From: Fictibacillus phosphorivorans
GTDB taxonomy: Bacteria > Bacillota > Bacilli > Bacillales > Fictibacillaceae
NCBI RefSeq assembly: GCF_023715845.1
Contig: NZ_JAMBOR010000008.1
Location: 1 to 64,000 of the forward strand
Length of the DNA: 64,000 nucleotides
Direction of reading: 5' to 3'
Position numbers and translations under genes: made by a program. A model generated the notes under the pieces. That model made no database searches. It was not told where the DNA came from and was given only the letters and a program-made list of their open reading frames with translations. Below, in pieces: positions 16,938 through 24,878 of the stretch; position 1 is the first letter of the stretch; the number at the start of each line of letters is the position of its first letter.

Positions 16938-17533
16938 TTATAGGTCAATTAAGGATTCCGTTTCTTTTAGCCAAGCTTTTGCCATCAGTTCGTTCCCTTT
17001 TTTCCTCATATGTACCCCATCGGTTGTTAGAGAGACGTCTGGTTTTTTGGTTAGGTGATCGATAAAAACGTCATGTGTCGGGATGGGGACTGCATCAAAC
17101 TCTACCGCCAGCTTTCGAACCACTTCAACGTACGGGATCAGCATCTGATTTCCCTGTGATTGCGGGTTCTCTTTTATGATCGTGGGTTCCATGAGTACAA
17201 GTTTTGTAGTAGTCGGAAGCTGTGACAGCAAATCACGGTACACCTCTTCGAATTTTGACACATCGACTTGGCTGAGTCCTGGGCTGTCAAGTTGTCTCCA
17301 AACATCGTTGATTCCGATCGAAACCGATAATAGGTCTGGTTCTAGATCAATCACGTCTCGCTTCCACCGAAGGGCTAAGTCTGTTACACGGTGCCCATTC
17401 ACGCCCTTATTGATCACTCTCACGTCCTCTGGCAGTACGTGTTTTATCATCCGAACATACCGTTTCCGAGTCGTTCAGGATCTGTATTTTTGTTAGAAGC
17501 TGTGATGCTGTCTCCGATAAAAATGATTTTCAT
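16938..17533 (-). pseudogene. SGNH/GDSL hydrolase, broken by a one-base frameshift
   Basis: From ATG 17531-17533 the frame reads MKIIFIGDSITASNKN...RLGNG, which is block I with the catalytic Ser in GDS, then shifts and stops at 17447. The rest of the protein continues in the next frame from about 17460 (YVRMIKHVLPEDV). Adding one T between GGT and ATG near 17459 restores LGNGYVRMIKHVL, a classic family sequence. The downstream part has the other blocks: the Gly of NKGVNG, SIGINDVW (Asn) and the catalytic DGVHM (Asp/His). An internal ATG at 17448-17450 could give a 170-residue product, but without the Ser. A sequencing error or recent mutation is equally possible. Confidence 0.8.
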
Positions 17534-17661
17534 CGTTGTTCCCCCTCCGATTTTTTGTTTTTCTTATTTTACCATGGGCGCGATCAAGACATGATTTAAA
17601 GGATTTTGGACGACTGTTTTGGAATACATATAGAAAATCCTTTTTTTAAGGAGGAAGAACA

Positions 17662-18696
17662 TTGATCGAAACTGCTGTTCATCGTCCGGTAACGTTAGGT
17701 CAGACGGAAAAGCTGCCGTCTTATCGCATGGATTTGCGGCAATATAAAAGTCAAAAGGAATACGAAAAGTTTGTAAAACTAAATACGGTGAATGACTGGT
17801 CGACCGTTTCTTGGAAAGAGATCGGGAAGCCATATGAAGTGACTTCGTTTTCGAAGGATAAACGGGACTGGGAGAAGGAGCATGGTAAGACTCTCCCCGT
17901 ACACACCTCCTGGACGATGTTCAACCAGTCTTTTCATGAGTGGTTTTCAAAAGATGTTCCAGCAGAAATACAAGAAAAGAAAGGAGCTTTTTTTCATAGT
18001 TTAAAAAGCTTCAAACCTTCTGAAGTAAAAATAGCCCTTGGAGATTATTTACGCATCCATTTATGGAATTATGTCCACCGGGTACAAGACGGTATTTGGG
18101 ATCCACGCGGAAAACGTGCGTTGTTTGAAGGTCTGGATGTTCAAAAGCCGCGCATTTTATTTTTAGGGGCAGCAGAAGGCTATGAGGCGATGCAGCTATC
18201 TGCCATGTATCCAGGCGGCGAAGTGGTAATGGTCGATTATGATGCGTTCTGCAGGGATGCGAGATTTGCAGAATTCCCGGAATCCTATCCATTCTTAGGG
18301 AGTAATCCTCATACAGGGGGAGAAAAAGTTTATTTTAAAGATGACTTTAACATTTCGTATGTCGTGGATGATATTCGCAATCTACCATATGGAAAAGAGT
18401 TTGATATCGTACTGAGCGTCGGATTGCTCGAACACTTCCCAGATTCCATGAAGGCTGAAGTTGTGGAATGGCACCGAAAGTTTTTGAAGCCTAGTGGCTA
18501 TATGGTGATGACGACTCCGCGCGCCCAGCTCCGGTCCAAGCTGTATTACGAGATCATGGCAGATGTGATGAACCATACGTACCGGGAGCTCATGACGTTG
18601 GAGCAGATGGGGCTTTATCTGTATGAGAACGGAATGGATATCCTGAAGCATGGTTATATAAAAGTGCATAATGGGATTGTGGCTAAGGTGAAGTAG
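17662..18696 (+). CDS. Class I SAM-dependent methyltransferase, unknown substrate
   Basis: A 344-residue cytoplasmic protein. An N-terminal region of about 160 residues is rich in Lys and aromatic residues and has no recognised domain. A Rossmann methyltransferase core follows: motif I ILFLGAAEGYEAM near residue 168, motif II VVMVDYD, FDIVLSVGLLEHF, and LKPSGYMVMTTPR. The start is TTG 17662 with a strong AAGGAGGAAG, so the TTG is credible. It is followed after 23 bases by the nucleotidyltransferase-like gene, probably one operon. The substrate is unknown; the long N-terminal part does not resemble the common tRNA or small-molecule methyltransferases. Confidence 0.8.
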   Translation: MIETAVHRPVTLGQTEKLPSYRMDLRQYKSQKEYEKFVKLNTVNDWSTVSWKEIGKPYEVTSFSKDKRDWEKEHGKTLPVHTSWTMFNQSFHEWFSKDVPAEIQEKKGAFFHSLKSFKPSEVKIALGDYLRIHLWNYVHRVQDGIWDPRGKRALFEGLDVQKPRILFLGAAEGYEAMQLSAMYPGGEVVMVDYDAFCRDARFAEFPESYPFLGSNPHTGGEKVYFKDDFNISYVVDDIRNLPYGKEFDIVLSVGLLEHFPDSMKAEVVEWHRKFLKPSGYMVMTTPRAQLRSKLYYEIMADVMNHTYRELMTLEQMGLYLYENGMDILKHGYIKVHNGIVAKVK

Positions 18697-18719
18697 CTAT
18701 TTAACGAAAGGTGGTCATT

Positions 18720-19772
18720 ATGAAGGTTGGAACAGCACGAGCGATTACGGCTGAATGGGTGATGAAGCATTTAAGTGAAGAACCATGGTTTCGCGGAGCT
18801 TATTTCAGTGGTTCAACGATTCTACTAAACGAAAAGGAAGAGCTACCAGCAGCGTCTGACCTGGATGTGGTTGTCGTTATGTCTCACGACGAAACGCCTT
18901 TGAAACTTGGAAAATTTCGATATGAGGGCGTGTTGATCGAGATTACGTATTTGTCGTGGAGTCAGCTACAATCCGTGGAAGAGGTGCTGACAGACTACCA
19001 TCTTGCAGGAAGCTTTCGAGTAAACACCATCATCAGCGATCCCACCGGACATTTAGAAAAACTGTACCACTATATTTCAGCTCATTTTACAGATGAAACA
19101 TGGGTAATTCGCAGGTGCGAGCATGCTCGTCTTCGGATCGAGAACGGATTGAAGGCTATTAATCCCCGCGATCCTTGGCATGACCAAGTGACTTCCTGGC
19201 TGTTCCCTACTGGGGTAAACACTCATGTCATTCTAGTGGCAGCTCTTCAAAATCCAACAGTACGGCTGCGGTATTTGAAAGTCCGAGATGTCTTGATGGA
19301 TTATGGATATGATGAAGTTTATTCCGAACTGCTTAGGTTGCTAGGTGTCTGTGAATTAACTGCGGAACGGACAGAACATCATTTACAAGCGCTTGAACAA
19401 ACCTTTGATGCCGCCGTATCTCTAGCCAAGACACCTTTCTTCTTTAGCAGTGACATTACGGCGGAAGCACGGCCGATTGTCATTGACGGAAGCCGGGAAC
19501 TCATACGATCAGGTTTCCACCGGGAAGCGGTGTTCTGGATGGTCGCAACGTTTGCACGGTGTCATAAAATTTTTGATGTGGACGGTAATGAAGACATTCA
19601 ATCCAAGCATCGCCCAGCGTTTGAAGCCATGGTTGCTGACCTTGGCATAGTTTCAACCGAGGATTTAACTCGGAGGGCTAAAGACGGTCTGCAATACTTG
19701 CCTAAACTTTGGAAAGTTGCAGAATCCATTGTAGTCGCTAACCAGCAGGTTAAAAATAAGAGTCTTATTTAA
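18720..19772 (+). CDS. Nucleotidyltransferase-like protein
   Basis: A 350-residue protein. The N-terminal part (about 25-90) has the polymerase-beta nucleotidyltransferase signature: FSGSTILL, then about 20 residues on, SDLDVVVVM with two acidic metal ligands, and IEITYLSW for the third position (Glu in place of Asp). About 120-340 is helical and may bind substrate, as in aminoglycoside or lincosamide nucleotidyltransferases. The start is ATG 18720, with AAGGTGG upstream. Downstream of the methyltransferase gene, it looks like the second member of a two-gene unit. Function unknown; substrate could be a small molecule, a tRNA or a protein. Confidence 0.65.
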   Translation: MKVGTARAITAEWVMKHLSEEPWFRGAYFSGSTILLNEKEELPAASDLDVVVVMSHDETPLKLGKFRYEGVLIEITYLSWSQLQSVEEVLTDYHLAGSFRVNTIISDPTGHLEKLYHYISAHFTDETWVIRRCEHARLRIENGLKAINPRDPWHDQVTSWLFPTGVNTHVILVAALQNPTVRLRYLKVRDVLMDYGYDEVYSELLRLLGVCELTAERTEHHLQALEQTFDAAVSLAKTPFFFSSDITAEARPIVIDGSRELIRSGFHREAVFWMVATFARCHKIFDVDGNEDIQSKHRPAFEAMVADLGIVSTEDLTRRAKDGLQYLPKLWKVAESIVVANQQVKNKSLI

Positions 19773-19814
19773 ATAACGGTCATTAGGCTAAAAGTGAATA
19801 AACTTGGTTTAATA

Positions 19815-19872
19815 AAAAAGAGCTTGAAATGAAGCAGATCACCTAGGCGGTTTGCTCCATTTCAAGCTTTTA
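19815..19872. terminator. Bidirectional long-stem terminator
   Basis: AGCTTGAAATGAAGCA pairs imperfectly with TGCTCCATTTCAAGCT. The T-run is best on the minus strand (fabZ end), and a shorter TTTT follows on the plus strand (nucleotidyltransferase-like end). Confidence 0.82.
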
Positions 19873-19884
19873 TGATAATTGTGT

Positions 19885-19897
19885 GGGGACAGTCCCC
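19885..19897. repeat. Short GGGGACAGTCCCC palindrome
   Basis: A 13-base perfect palindrome GGGGAC-A-GTCCCC just beyond the fabZ stop. It is a short relative of the palindromes at 201, 2225 and 25983. Confidence 0.55.
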
Positions 19898-19899
19898 CT

Positions 19900-20325
19900 T
19901 TATTTACCTAGCGCGAACGTGATCTCGACTTCGCAGGCTACTTGTCCATCGACTGTTGCGATCCCTTTACCTTTACCGATCGAACCGCGAACGCGAGTCA
20001 TCTCAACCTCAAGACGCAACTGGTCTCCAGGTACGACTTGTTTCTTGAAACGGCAGTTATCGATACCTGCAAAGAACGCAAACTTCCCACGGTTTTCTTC
20101 TTTCTTCAGCATCGCTACAGCTCCAACTTGAGCTAAAGCTTCAACGATCAACACCCCTGGCATTACCGGGTAATCGGGGAAGTGGCCGTTAAAGAACTCC
20201 TCGTTCGCTGTAACATTCTTGATCCCTACAGCACGCTGACCTTCATCCACTTCGAGAATACGGTCGATCAACAAAAACGGATAACGATGCGGAATAATTT
20301 CTTTAATTTCTTCAATAGTTAACAT
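19900..20325 (-). CDS. fabZ: 3-hydroxyacyl-ACP dehydratase FabZ
   Basis: A 141-residue hot-dog fold enzyme that dehydrates 3-hydroxyacyl-ACP in type II fatty acid synthesis. The catalytic His48 lies in [12 protein letters not shown] and the Glu62 in VEALAQ. Length and the N-terminal [12 protein letters not shown] are standard. The ATG at 20323-20325 has AGGTGATG upstream. Its place beside flhP-flhO-mbl matches the ywpB region of B. subtilis. Confidence 0.96.
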   Translation of the reverse strand: MLTIEEIKEIIPHRYPFLLIDRILEVDEGQRAVGIKNVTANEEFFNGHFPDYPVMPGVLIVEALAQVGAVAMLKKEENRGKFAFFAGIDNCRFKKQVVPGDQLRLEVEMTRVRGSIGKGKGIATVDGQVACEVEITFALGK

Positions 20326-20409
20326 AAACTAACATCACCTTTCTTATTATGTTCTTTTTTTTAAGAGATTGCTTTATTGAGTTAGATTACTTAAAACTTC
20401 GTTGTATAA

Positions 20410-20540
20410 GTTGATTGGAGCGCAAGGTGCGAGACTCCTGGGGGGTCAGTGGGACAGGTGAGACCAATCCCTGTCGCAAAGCGACGGATGGGCTCACCGC
20501 ACACCCCCTGGAAAGCGAGCAACCTGGAGCGGAAATCAAC
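20410..20540 (+). repeat. Bacillaceae-type GC-rich dispersed repeat, short copy
   Basis: A 131-base element that begins GTTGATTGGAGCGCAAGG and ends CTGGAGCGGAAATCAAC, so the ends GTTGATT/AATCAAC are inverted. Internal marks are GCGAGACTCCTGG, GGGACAGGTGAGACC and GGGCTCACCGCACACC. Internal complementarity (GTCGCAAAGCGAC; GGTGAG/CTCACC) predicts a structured RNA or hairpin DNA. It fills most of the 343-base gap between fabZ and the EpuA-like gene, where I see no gene. Relatives lie at 28436 and 37919. No transposase is present. Confidence 0.8.
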
Positions 20541-20668
20541 TCGCTCACAATCGCTACAAAGTGTTACTAACAACCTTTTATTATACTTGGTATTGTTACC
20601 TGGTACTAATTCTAACCAAAAGAAAAACAATGACTCAGTCAACCTGCCATTGTTTTATTATTATATCT

Positions 20669-20965
20669 TTACTTATCTTTTTCTACAAGGTCGATGATAT
20701 GCGTCCACGTTTCCTTATCAAACACACGCATCGGCTCTCCGTCACCGATCACACCATACCCCACCATTGTGCCGACAGCAAAACAAACCACGATAGCGCA
20801 GATCAACAACAATAGTCGTAGCCAGATTGGAAAGCTTCTTTTTGTACCACGGTGGATCAGCTTCGTCTCACCATCTTTTGAAGATTTCTTTTTTTCTTGA
20901 TAGCGCTGTGTTCTTTGATTTTCTTTTTTATTTAATTCTTGCCTATGCAATTCATTCGTTGTCAT
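20669..20965 (-). CDS. EpuA-like single-pass membrane protein
   Basis: A 98-residue protein with a very basic, Gln/Lys-rich cytoplasmic N-terminus (about 1-45), one membrane helix (WLRLLLLICAIVVCFAVGTMVGYGVIG, split here by a few polar residues) and a short outside tail with RVFDKETWTHIIDLVEK. This is the EpuA family, often mis-annotated as an RNA polymerase beta subunit. Its real role is unsettled. The ATG at 20963-20965 has GGGGTAGG upstream. It follows flhP by 15 bases, so it is the last gene of that operon. Confidence 0.72.
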   Translation of the reverse strand: MTTNELHRQELNKKENQRTQRYQEKKKSSKDGETKLIHRGTKRSFPIWLRLLLLICAIVVCFAVGTMVGYGVIGDGEPMRVFDKETWTHIIDLVEKDK

Positions 20966-20980
20966 ACAAACCTACCCCAT

Positions 20981-21805
20981 TTAGCGAAGCCCGTTTACCA
21001 ACCCCATCATCTGGTCAGCAATTGTAAGAGAACGCGCATTAAATTGATAAGAACGTTGTGTCTGAATCAGTTCGGTCATCTCAGTTGAAAGGTTTACGTT
21101 GGAAGACTCCAACACGCCCTGCTGAACAAAGTTTCCTGCTCCATCGACTTCTTCAATGAGCTGATTGAATGGAATACCTTCTGGCAGCTGCAGATTATGG
21201 CCAACCGACAACATGAGCTGCGGACGAATCATATTAACGACACCAATTCGACCTGATTCAACAACTTCTCCACTATTTAACGTTACCGAAACTTGACCGT
21301 TTTGTCCAATAGTAATTTTTTGATGATCCTCAGGTATCATAATCGGACCACTATTTCCCATCACTTGATTTCCTTCCGATGTAACGAGCTCGAGGTAGCC
21401 AGGGTTTTGTGCAGAGGGGGATAAGTAGAACGCACCATCTCTTGTATATAGCGGCATGGGGTTGCCGTTGTGGTCTGTTCCCCTGATCGTAAAATAGTGT
21501 CCCGGTTCTTTCAGCGCTACATCAAGTGCTCTGTCTGTCTGCTGCAAAGTTCCTGGTTCTAGACTCATAGCCGTGGAAGAAACACGCGCACCGCTTCCGA
21601 TCCGGATCCCGTTCGGAGTCAACCGCCCTGCTTCCGTTGGGTTTAATTCTTTACTTTCCATCTGTTGAAAAAGAAGGTCAAAAAATTGCGTTTCCCGGCG
21701 TTTGTAGCCGTTCGTCGTGCTGTTCGCCATGTTATTCGAAATGGTATCGAGCTTATGCTGAATCTGCCCCATCGTTACTGCTGCTGAAATCATAGACTGG
21801 TTCAT
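20981..21805 (-). CDS. flhP: Flagellar hook-basal body protein FlhP
   Basis: A 274-residue rod/hook-family protein (FlgG-like). The N-terminal ISNNMANSTTNGYKRRETQF and C-terminal SSNVNLSTEMTELIQTQRSYQFNARSL are the conserved coiled-coil ends of axial flagellar proteins. It probably forms the distal rod with FlhO. The ATG at 21803-21805 has AGGGGG upstream. It lies 11 bases downstream of flhO, as in B. subtilis. Confidence 0.92.
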   Translation of the reverse strand: MNQSMISAAVTMGQIQHKLDTISNNMANSTTNGYKRRETQFFDLLFQQMESKELNPTEAGRLTPNGIRIGSGARVSSTAMSLEPGTLQQTDRALDVALKEPGHYFTIRGTDHNGNPMPLYTRDGAFYLSPSAQNPGYLELVTSEGNQVMGNSGPIMIPEDHQKITIGQNGQVSVTLNSGEVVESGRIGVVNMIRPQLMLSVGHNLQLPEGIPFNQLIEEVDGAGNFVQQGVLESSNVNLSTEMTELIQTQRSYQFNARSLTIADQMMGLVNGLR

Positions 21806-21816
21806 ATGCGATCCCC

Positions 21817-22644
21817 CTAGCCGATCCGGCCAATTTCATTTGCGGCTTTTTCCATCGTTCGGTCATAAGCTTGAAGCACTTTTTGATTCGCTTCAAACGC
21901 ACGGTATGCCGTCAGCATCTCCGTCATCGTCTGTTCTGTGTTAACATTCGAGCGTTCAACAAAACCTTGCTCCAGGTTGTACGTGATGGCCGGATTTCCG
22001 ATTGCGCTAACGGCTTCTCCATTTCCATTTAGCCTGAAAAGTCCTGATCCTTCTTTTACGAGATTGTTAGGGTTCACCACATACGCAACATCAATCTGTC
22101 CCGTGACCCTGCCGTTATCGATGACTTGTCCGTTTTTGTTTACCGTAAAATTGTCACTAGAAACCGTGATGCGTTCTCCATTCGTCCCAAGAACATAATG
22201 ACCTTCAGGCGTAACGAGACTCCCAGATGCATCCACTGAGAAATGACCGTTTCGTGTAAAACGCTCCTGTCCCTCTACATTCAGTCTGAAAAAAAGTCCT
22301 CCCGGAAGTCCTGTTTCAGGATCAGCAGGCACCTGCCCTTGCAAAAGAGCAACATCTGTCTTGATGCCTGTCTCGCGAAGATCTCCCTGCATGAAGTTCG
22401 GTGTCGTCTCCTGAACATAAACTCCCGTTGATAGCATGCCGACAGGGTGGTTATTCGGCATTTTATTTCCGTTGAGGTCAGTCTGCCCCATATGCTGAAG
22501 AAGCATCGTTGGGAACGTGCGCAGACTAGCATTGTCTGCTTTATATCCAGGTGTATTGGCATTGGCCATATTATTCGTTAGTATTTCTTGTTTGCGCTGC
22601 TGTGCCAGCATGCCGGCTGCAGCATTATAAAAGCCTCTTAACAC
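21817..22644 (-). CDS. flhO: Flagellar hook-basal body protein FlhO
   Basis: A 275-residue rod-family protein exported by the flagellar apparatus. It starts MLRGFYNAAAGMLAQQRKQE with ILTNNMANANTPGYKADN, and ends ERSNVNTEQTMTEMLTAYRAFEANQKVLQAYD. The start is GTG 22642-22644 after AGGAGG; an in-frame ATG at 22704 would add 20 atypical residues and bury the ribosome site. First gene of flhO-flhP-EpuA-like. Separated from mbl by a terminator. Confidence 0.92.
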   Translation of the reverse strand: MLRGFYNAAAGMLAQQRKQEILTNNMANANTPGYKADNASLRTFPTMLLQHMGQTDLNGNKMPNNHPVGMLSTGVYVQETTPNFMQGDLRETGIKTDVALLQGQVPADPETGLPGGLFFRLNVEGQERFTRNGHFSVDASGSLVTPEGHYVLGTNGERITVSSDNFTVNKNGQVIDNGRVTGQIDVAYVVNPNNLVKEGSGLFRLNGNGEAVSAIGNPAITYNLEQGFVERSNVNTEQTMTEMLTAYRAFEANQKVLQAYDRTMEKAANEIGRIG

Positions 22645-22798
22645 GGAGTATTCCTCCTGCATTTGTAATCTGGATACAAAATGTCTTATCGTTCCTATCG
22701 ACAAATTTTTATATTTCTTTATAAGATTCTGCGAAAATTGACCGATTCTTTTCTAAAAATAAGTCATTTGGACTATAATTCGGATAGGGATCTGAACA

Positions 22799-22830
22799 AA
22801 AAAAATGCCACCCAGCCCGGGCGGCACTTT
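22799..22830 (-). terminator. Rho-independent terminator of mbl
   Basis: On the minus strand TGCCGCCC pairs with GGGTGGCA and is followed by T8. Confidence 0.9.
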
Positions 22831-22837
22831 CTTTTAT

Positions 22838-23839
22838 TTAAAACACTTTTCTTTTCGCAATTTTATCCATGTGTTCAAGCATTAAGCCTGTTCCGTTGGC
22901 TACGGCTTTCATCGGCTCTTCTGCAACAAGCACCGGAACCTTCAATTCTTCTGCAAACAGCTGGTCGATTCCGTGCAATAAAGCACCACCGCCTGTCAAC
23001 ATGATACCGCGGTCGATGATATCAGCTGATAATTCTGGTGGAGTTTTCTCAAGCACGCTTTTCGCTGCTTGAACGATTACCATCACCGGCTCCATCAATG
23101 CTCTTTGAATTTCTTTTGAGTGAACCGTAATCGTACGCGGCAATCCGGATACCATGTCACGTCCGCGGATCTCAAGCTCTTCATCACGCGCCCCAGGGTA
23201 GACCGTTGCTACGTTCAGCTTGATGTTTTCTGCTGTGCGTTCACCGATCAACAGCTTATACTCTTTCTTGATATACTGGAGAATTTCTGTGTCGAACTTG
23301 TCCCCCGCCATTTTAATAGAAGAGGAGGTGACAATATCCCCCATGCTCAAGACAGCAACGTCAGTTGTGCCACCACCGATGTCAACAACCATGTTGCCGC
23401 TTGGCTGGAAGATATCCATCCCCGCCCCAATTGCAGCCACTTTCGGCTCTTCTTCAAGAAAAATATGCTTAGCGCCGCATTTTTGTGCAGCTTCTCTAAT
23501 GGCTTTTTGCTCGACAGAAGTAATGTTCGTCGGTGTACAGATTAAGATTCTTGGCTTTGCAAACACGCCCTTCACTTTTATTTTATTAATAAAGTGTTTC
23601 AGCATTTGCTCGGTTACTTCAAAGTCAGCAATGACGCCGTCTTTTAACGGACGTATTGCTACGATGTTACCTGGTGTACGGCCTACCATGCGGCGGGCTT
23701 CTTCTCCAACAGCGAGTGCCTTTCCGGTATTCGTGTCGATCGCAACGACGGATGGTTCGTCAAGCACAATCCCTTTCCCTTTTACATAGATCAGTACATT
23801 AGCGGTACCCAGGTCAATTCCAACGTCCCTTGAAAACAT
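22838..23839 (-). CDS. mbl: MreB-like cytoskeletal protein Mbl
   Basis: A 333-residue actin-like ATPase that guides lateral wall synthesis in rods. It starts MFSRDVGIDLGTANVLIYVKGKG (phosphate 1), has VVDIGGGTTDVAVLSMG (phosphate 2) and IMLTGGGALLHGID (adenosine motif). Among MreB paralogues the neighbours spoIIID and flhO identify it as Mbl. The ATG at 23837-23839 has AGGGAGG upstream. Confidence 0.95.
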   Translation of the reverse strand: MFSRDVGIDLGTANVLIYVKGKGIVLDEPSVVAIDTNTGKALAVGEEARRMVGRTPGNIVAIRPLKDGVIADFEVTEQMLKHFINKIKVKGVFAKPRILICTPTNITSVEQKAIREAAQKCGAKHIFLEEEPKVAAIGAGMDIFQPSGNMVVDIGGGTTDVAVLSMGDIVTSSSIKMAGDKFDTEILQYIKKEYKLLIGERTAENIKLNVATVYPGARDEELEIRGRDMVSGLPRTITVHSKEIQRALMEPVMVIVQAAKSVLEKTPPELSADIIDRGIMLTGGGALLHGIDQLFAEELKVPVLVAEEPMKAVANGTGLMLEHMDKIAKRKVF

Positions 23840-24032
23840 GTTATATCCTCCCTGTTAACATCCATACAATATAATGACATTTTAAGTAAAAATTCGAAGT
23901 TCTATCCAATTTACCATTATATCATATATTTGTCGAACAAGGGGAAATATTGTCAAAAATAATTATTGGACGTCAGACCTATACGGCACATAATGTTCTT
24001 GGTGTCATGATATCTAATGATTTTCTTAATGA

Positions 24033-24299
24033 TTATTGAACGACTTCTTCTGTGCCTTTCTTATATTTTACGCGCGTCGCTTCCCCACCCCGCAAGTGGC
24101 GGATGGACTTGTGGTATTCGAGGATTTCTTTTACATTGTTTGCAAGATCCGGATTGATTTCAGGCAGTCGCTCGGTAAGGTCTTTATGCACCGTGCTTTT
24201 GGAAACCCCGAATTCTTTTGCGATCATGCGGACTGTTTTTCTTGTCTCCACGATATACCGTCCTATCTTGATGGTTCGCTCTTTGATGTAATCGTGCAC
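24033..24299 (-). CDS. spoIIID: Sporulation transcription regulator SpoIIID
   Basis: An 88-residue DNA-binding protein of the mother cell that switches expression between sigma-E and sigma-K stages. The helix-turn-helix is TVRMIAKEFGVSKSTVHKDL (about 22-41), followed by the basic C-terminal part HKSIRHLRGGEATRVKYKK. The start is GTG 24297-24299 after GGGAGG. In its usual place upstream of mbl. About 170 bases between spoIIID and mbl hold no feature I can support. Confidence 0.95.
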   Translation of the reverse strand: MHDYIKERTIKIGRYIVETRKTVRMIAKEFGVSKSTVHKDLTERLPEINPDLANNVKEILEYHKSIRHLRGGEATRVKYKKGTEEVVQ

Positions 24300-24633
24300 A
24301 CCACTCGCCTCCCTAATATGGATGTGAGAGATGCGATAGAGACTTCTATGAACAAGCTACGTGACAAGTTCCGTTGTCAACTTCGGCTTATAAGTGTTGC
24401 TTCTATTCCCCATTTTCCACCGCAGCCATAGTACGATTTCTCACCGCTCACCCTCAATTTTGAATTATTGTAGGTTTTGTAACATCTTATTAACCAAGTT
24501 TTCGTTATATGCCTAAATCTCAACTGGGACAAGGGGAAATGTCCATTTTTGTGAAAAAACCTGCATAAATAGGTGGAAAATTCATGGGTGGAAGGATGAT
24601 TGGATGAGGAGGTTGTATGTTATTTTACTTTTT

Positions 24634-24776
24634 ACGGTACGTGTTCTTTTTTCTGTTACACGTTCGCTCAAGAATCTTGAGTTACGCTCAGAATTTCCGA
24701 TCTTCGCTCAAAATCTTCCCGCTACGCTCAAAACCACTGCACGACCGCTCAAAATTTCGTTCCTACGCTCAGAACC
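24634..24776 (+). repeat. Phased CGCTCA array, copy A2 (leader + 6 units)
   Basis: A leader of about 30 bases (ACGGTACGTGTTC, then TTCTGTTACACGTT) leads into CGCTCA cores at 24665, 24685, 24705, 24725, 24746 and 24766. Steps are 20, 20, 20, 21 and 20. Flanking bases around the core favour TWCGCTCARAAT. It lies in the 579-base gap between spoIIQ (3' end) and spoIIID (5' end). The rest of that gap, 24300-24630, has no gene I can support and must hold the spoIIID promoter. Reading frames across the array shift phase because 20 is not divisible by 3. Confidence 0.9.
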
Positions 24777-24833
24777 GATTCATAGGGTCCATTTTGCCCG
24801 GCAAAATGTTCATTATTTCTTTTTCAAAAATGA

Positions 24834-24866
24834 AAAAGCTGCCTCGATCGCTCGAGACAGCTCCTT
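24834..24866 (-). terminator. Rho-independent terminator of spoIIQ
   Basis: On the minus strand AGCTGTCTCGA pairs with TCGAGGCAGCT and runs into TTTTTCATTTTT. Confidence 0.9.
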
Positions 24867-24878
24867 TGGTTGAAAAAA

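Noticed and set aside
24634-24776. CRISPR array
   Set aside because: The fixed core is only about 6-11 bases and the spacing about ten, far below CRISPR repeat and spacer sizes. No cas gene lies in the window.
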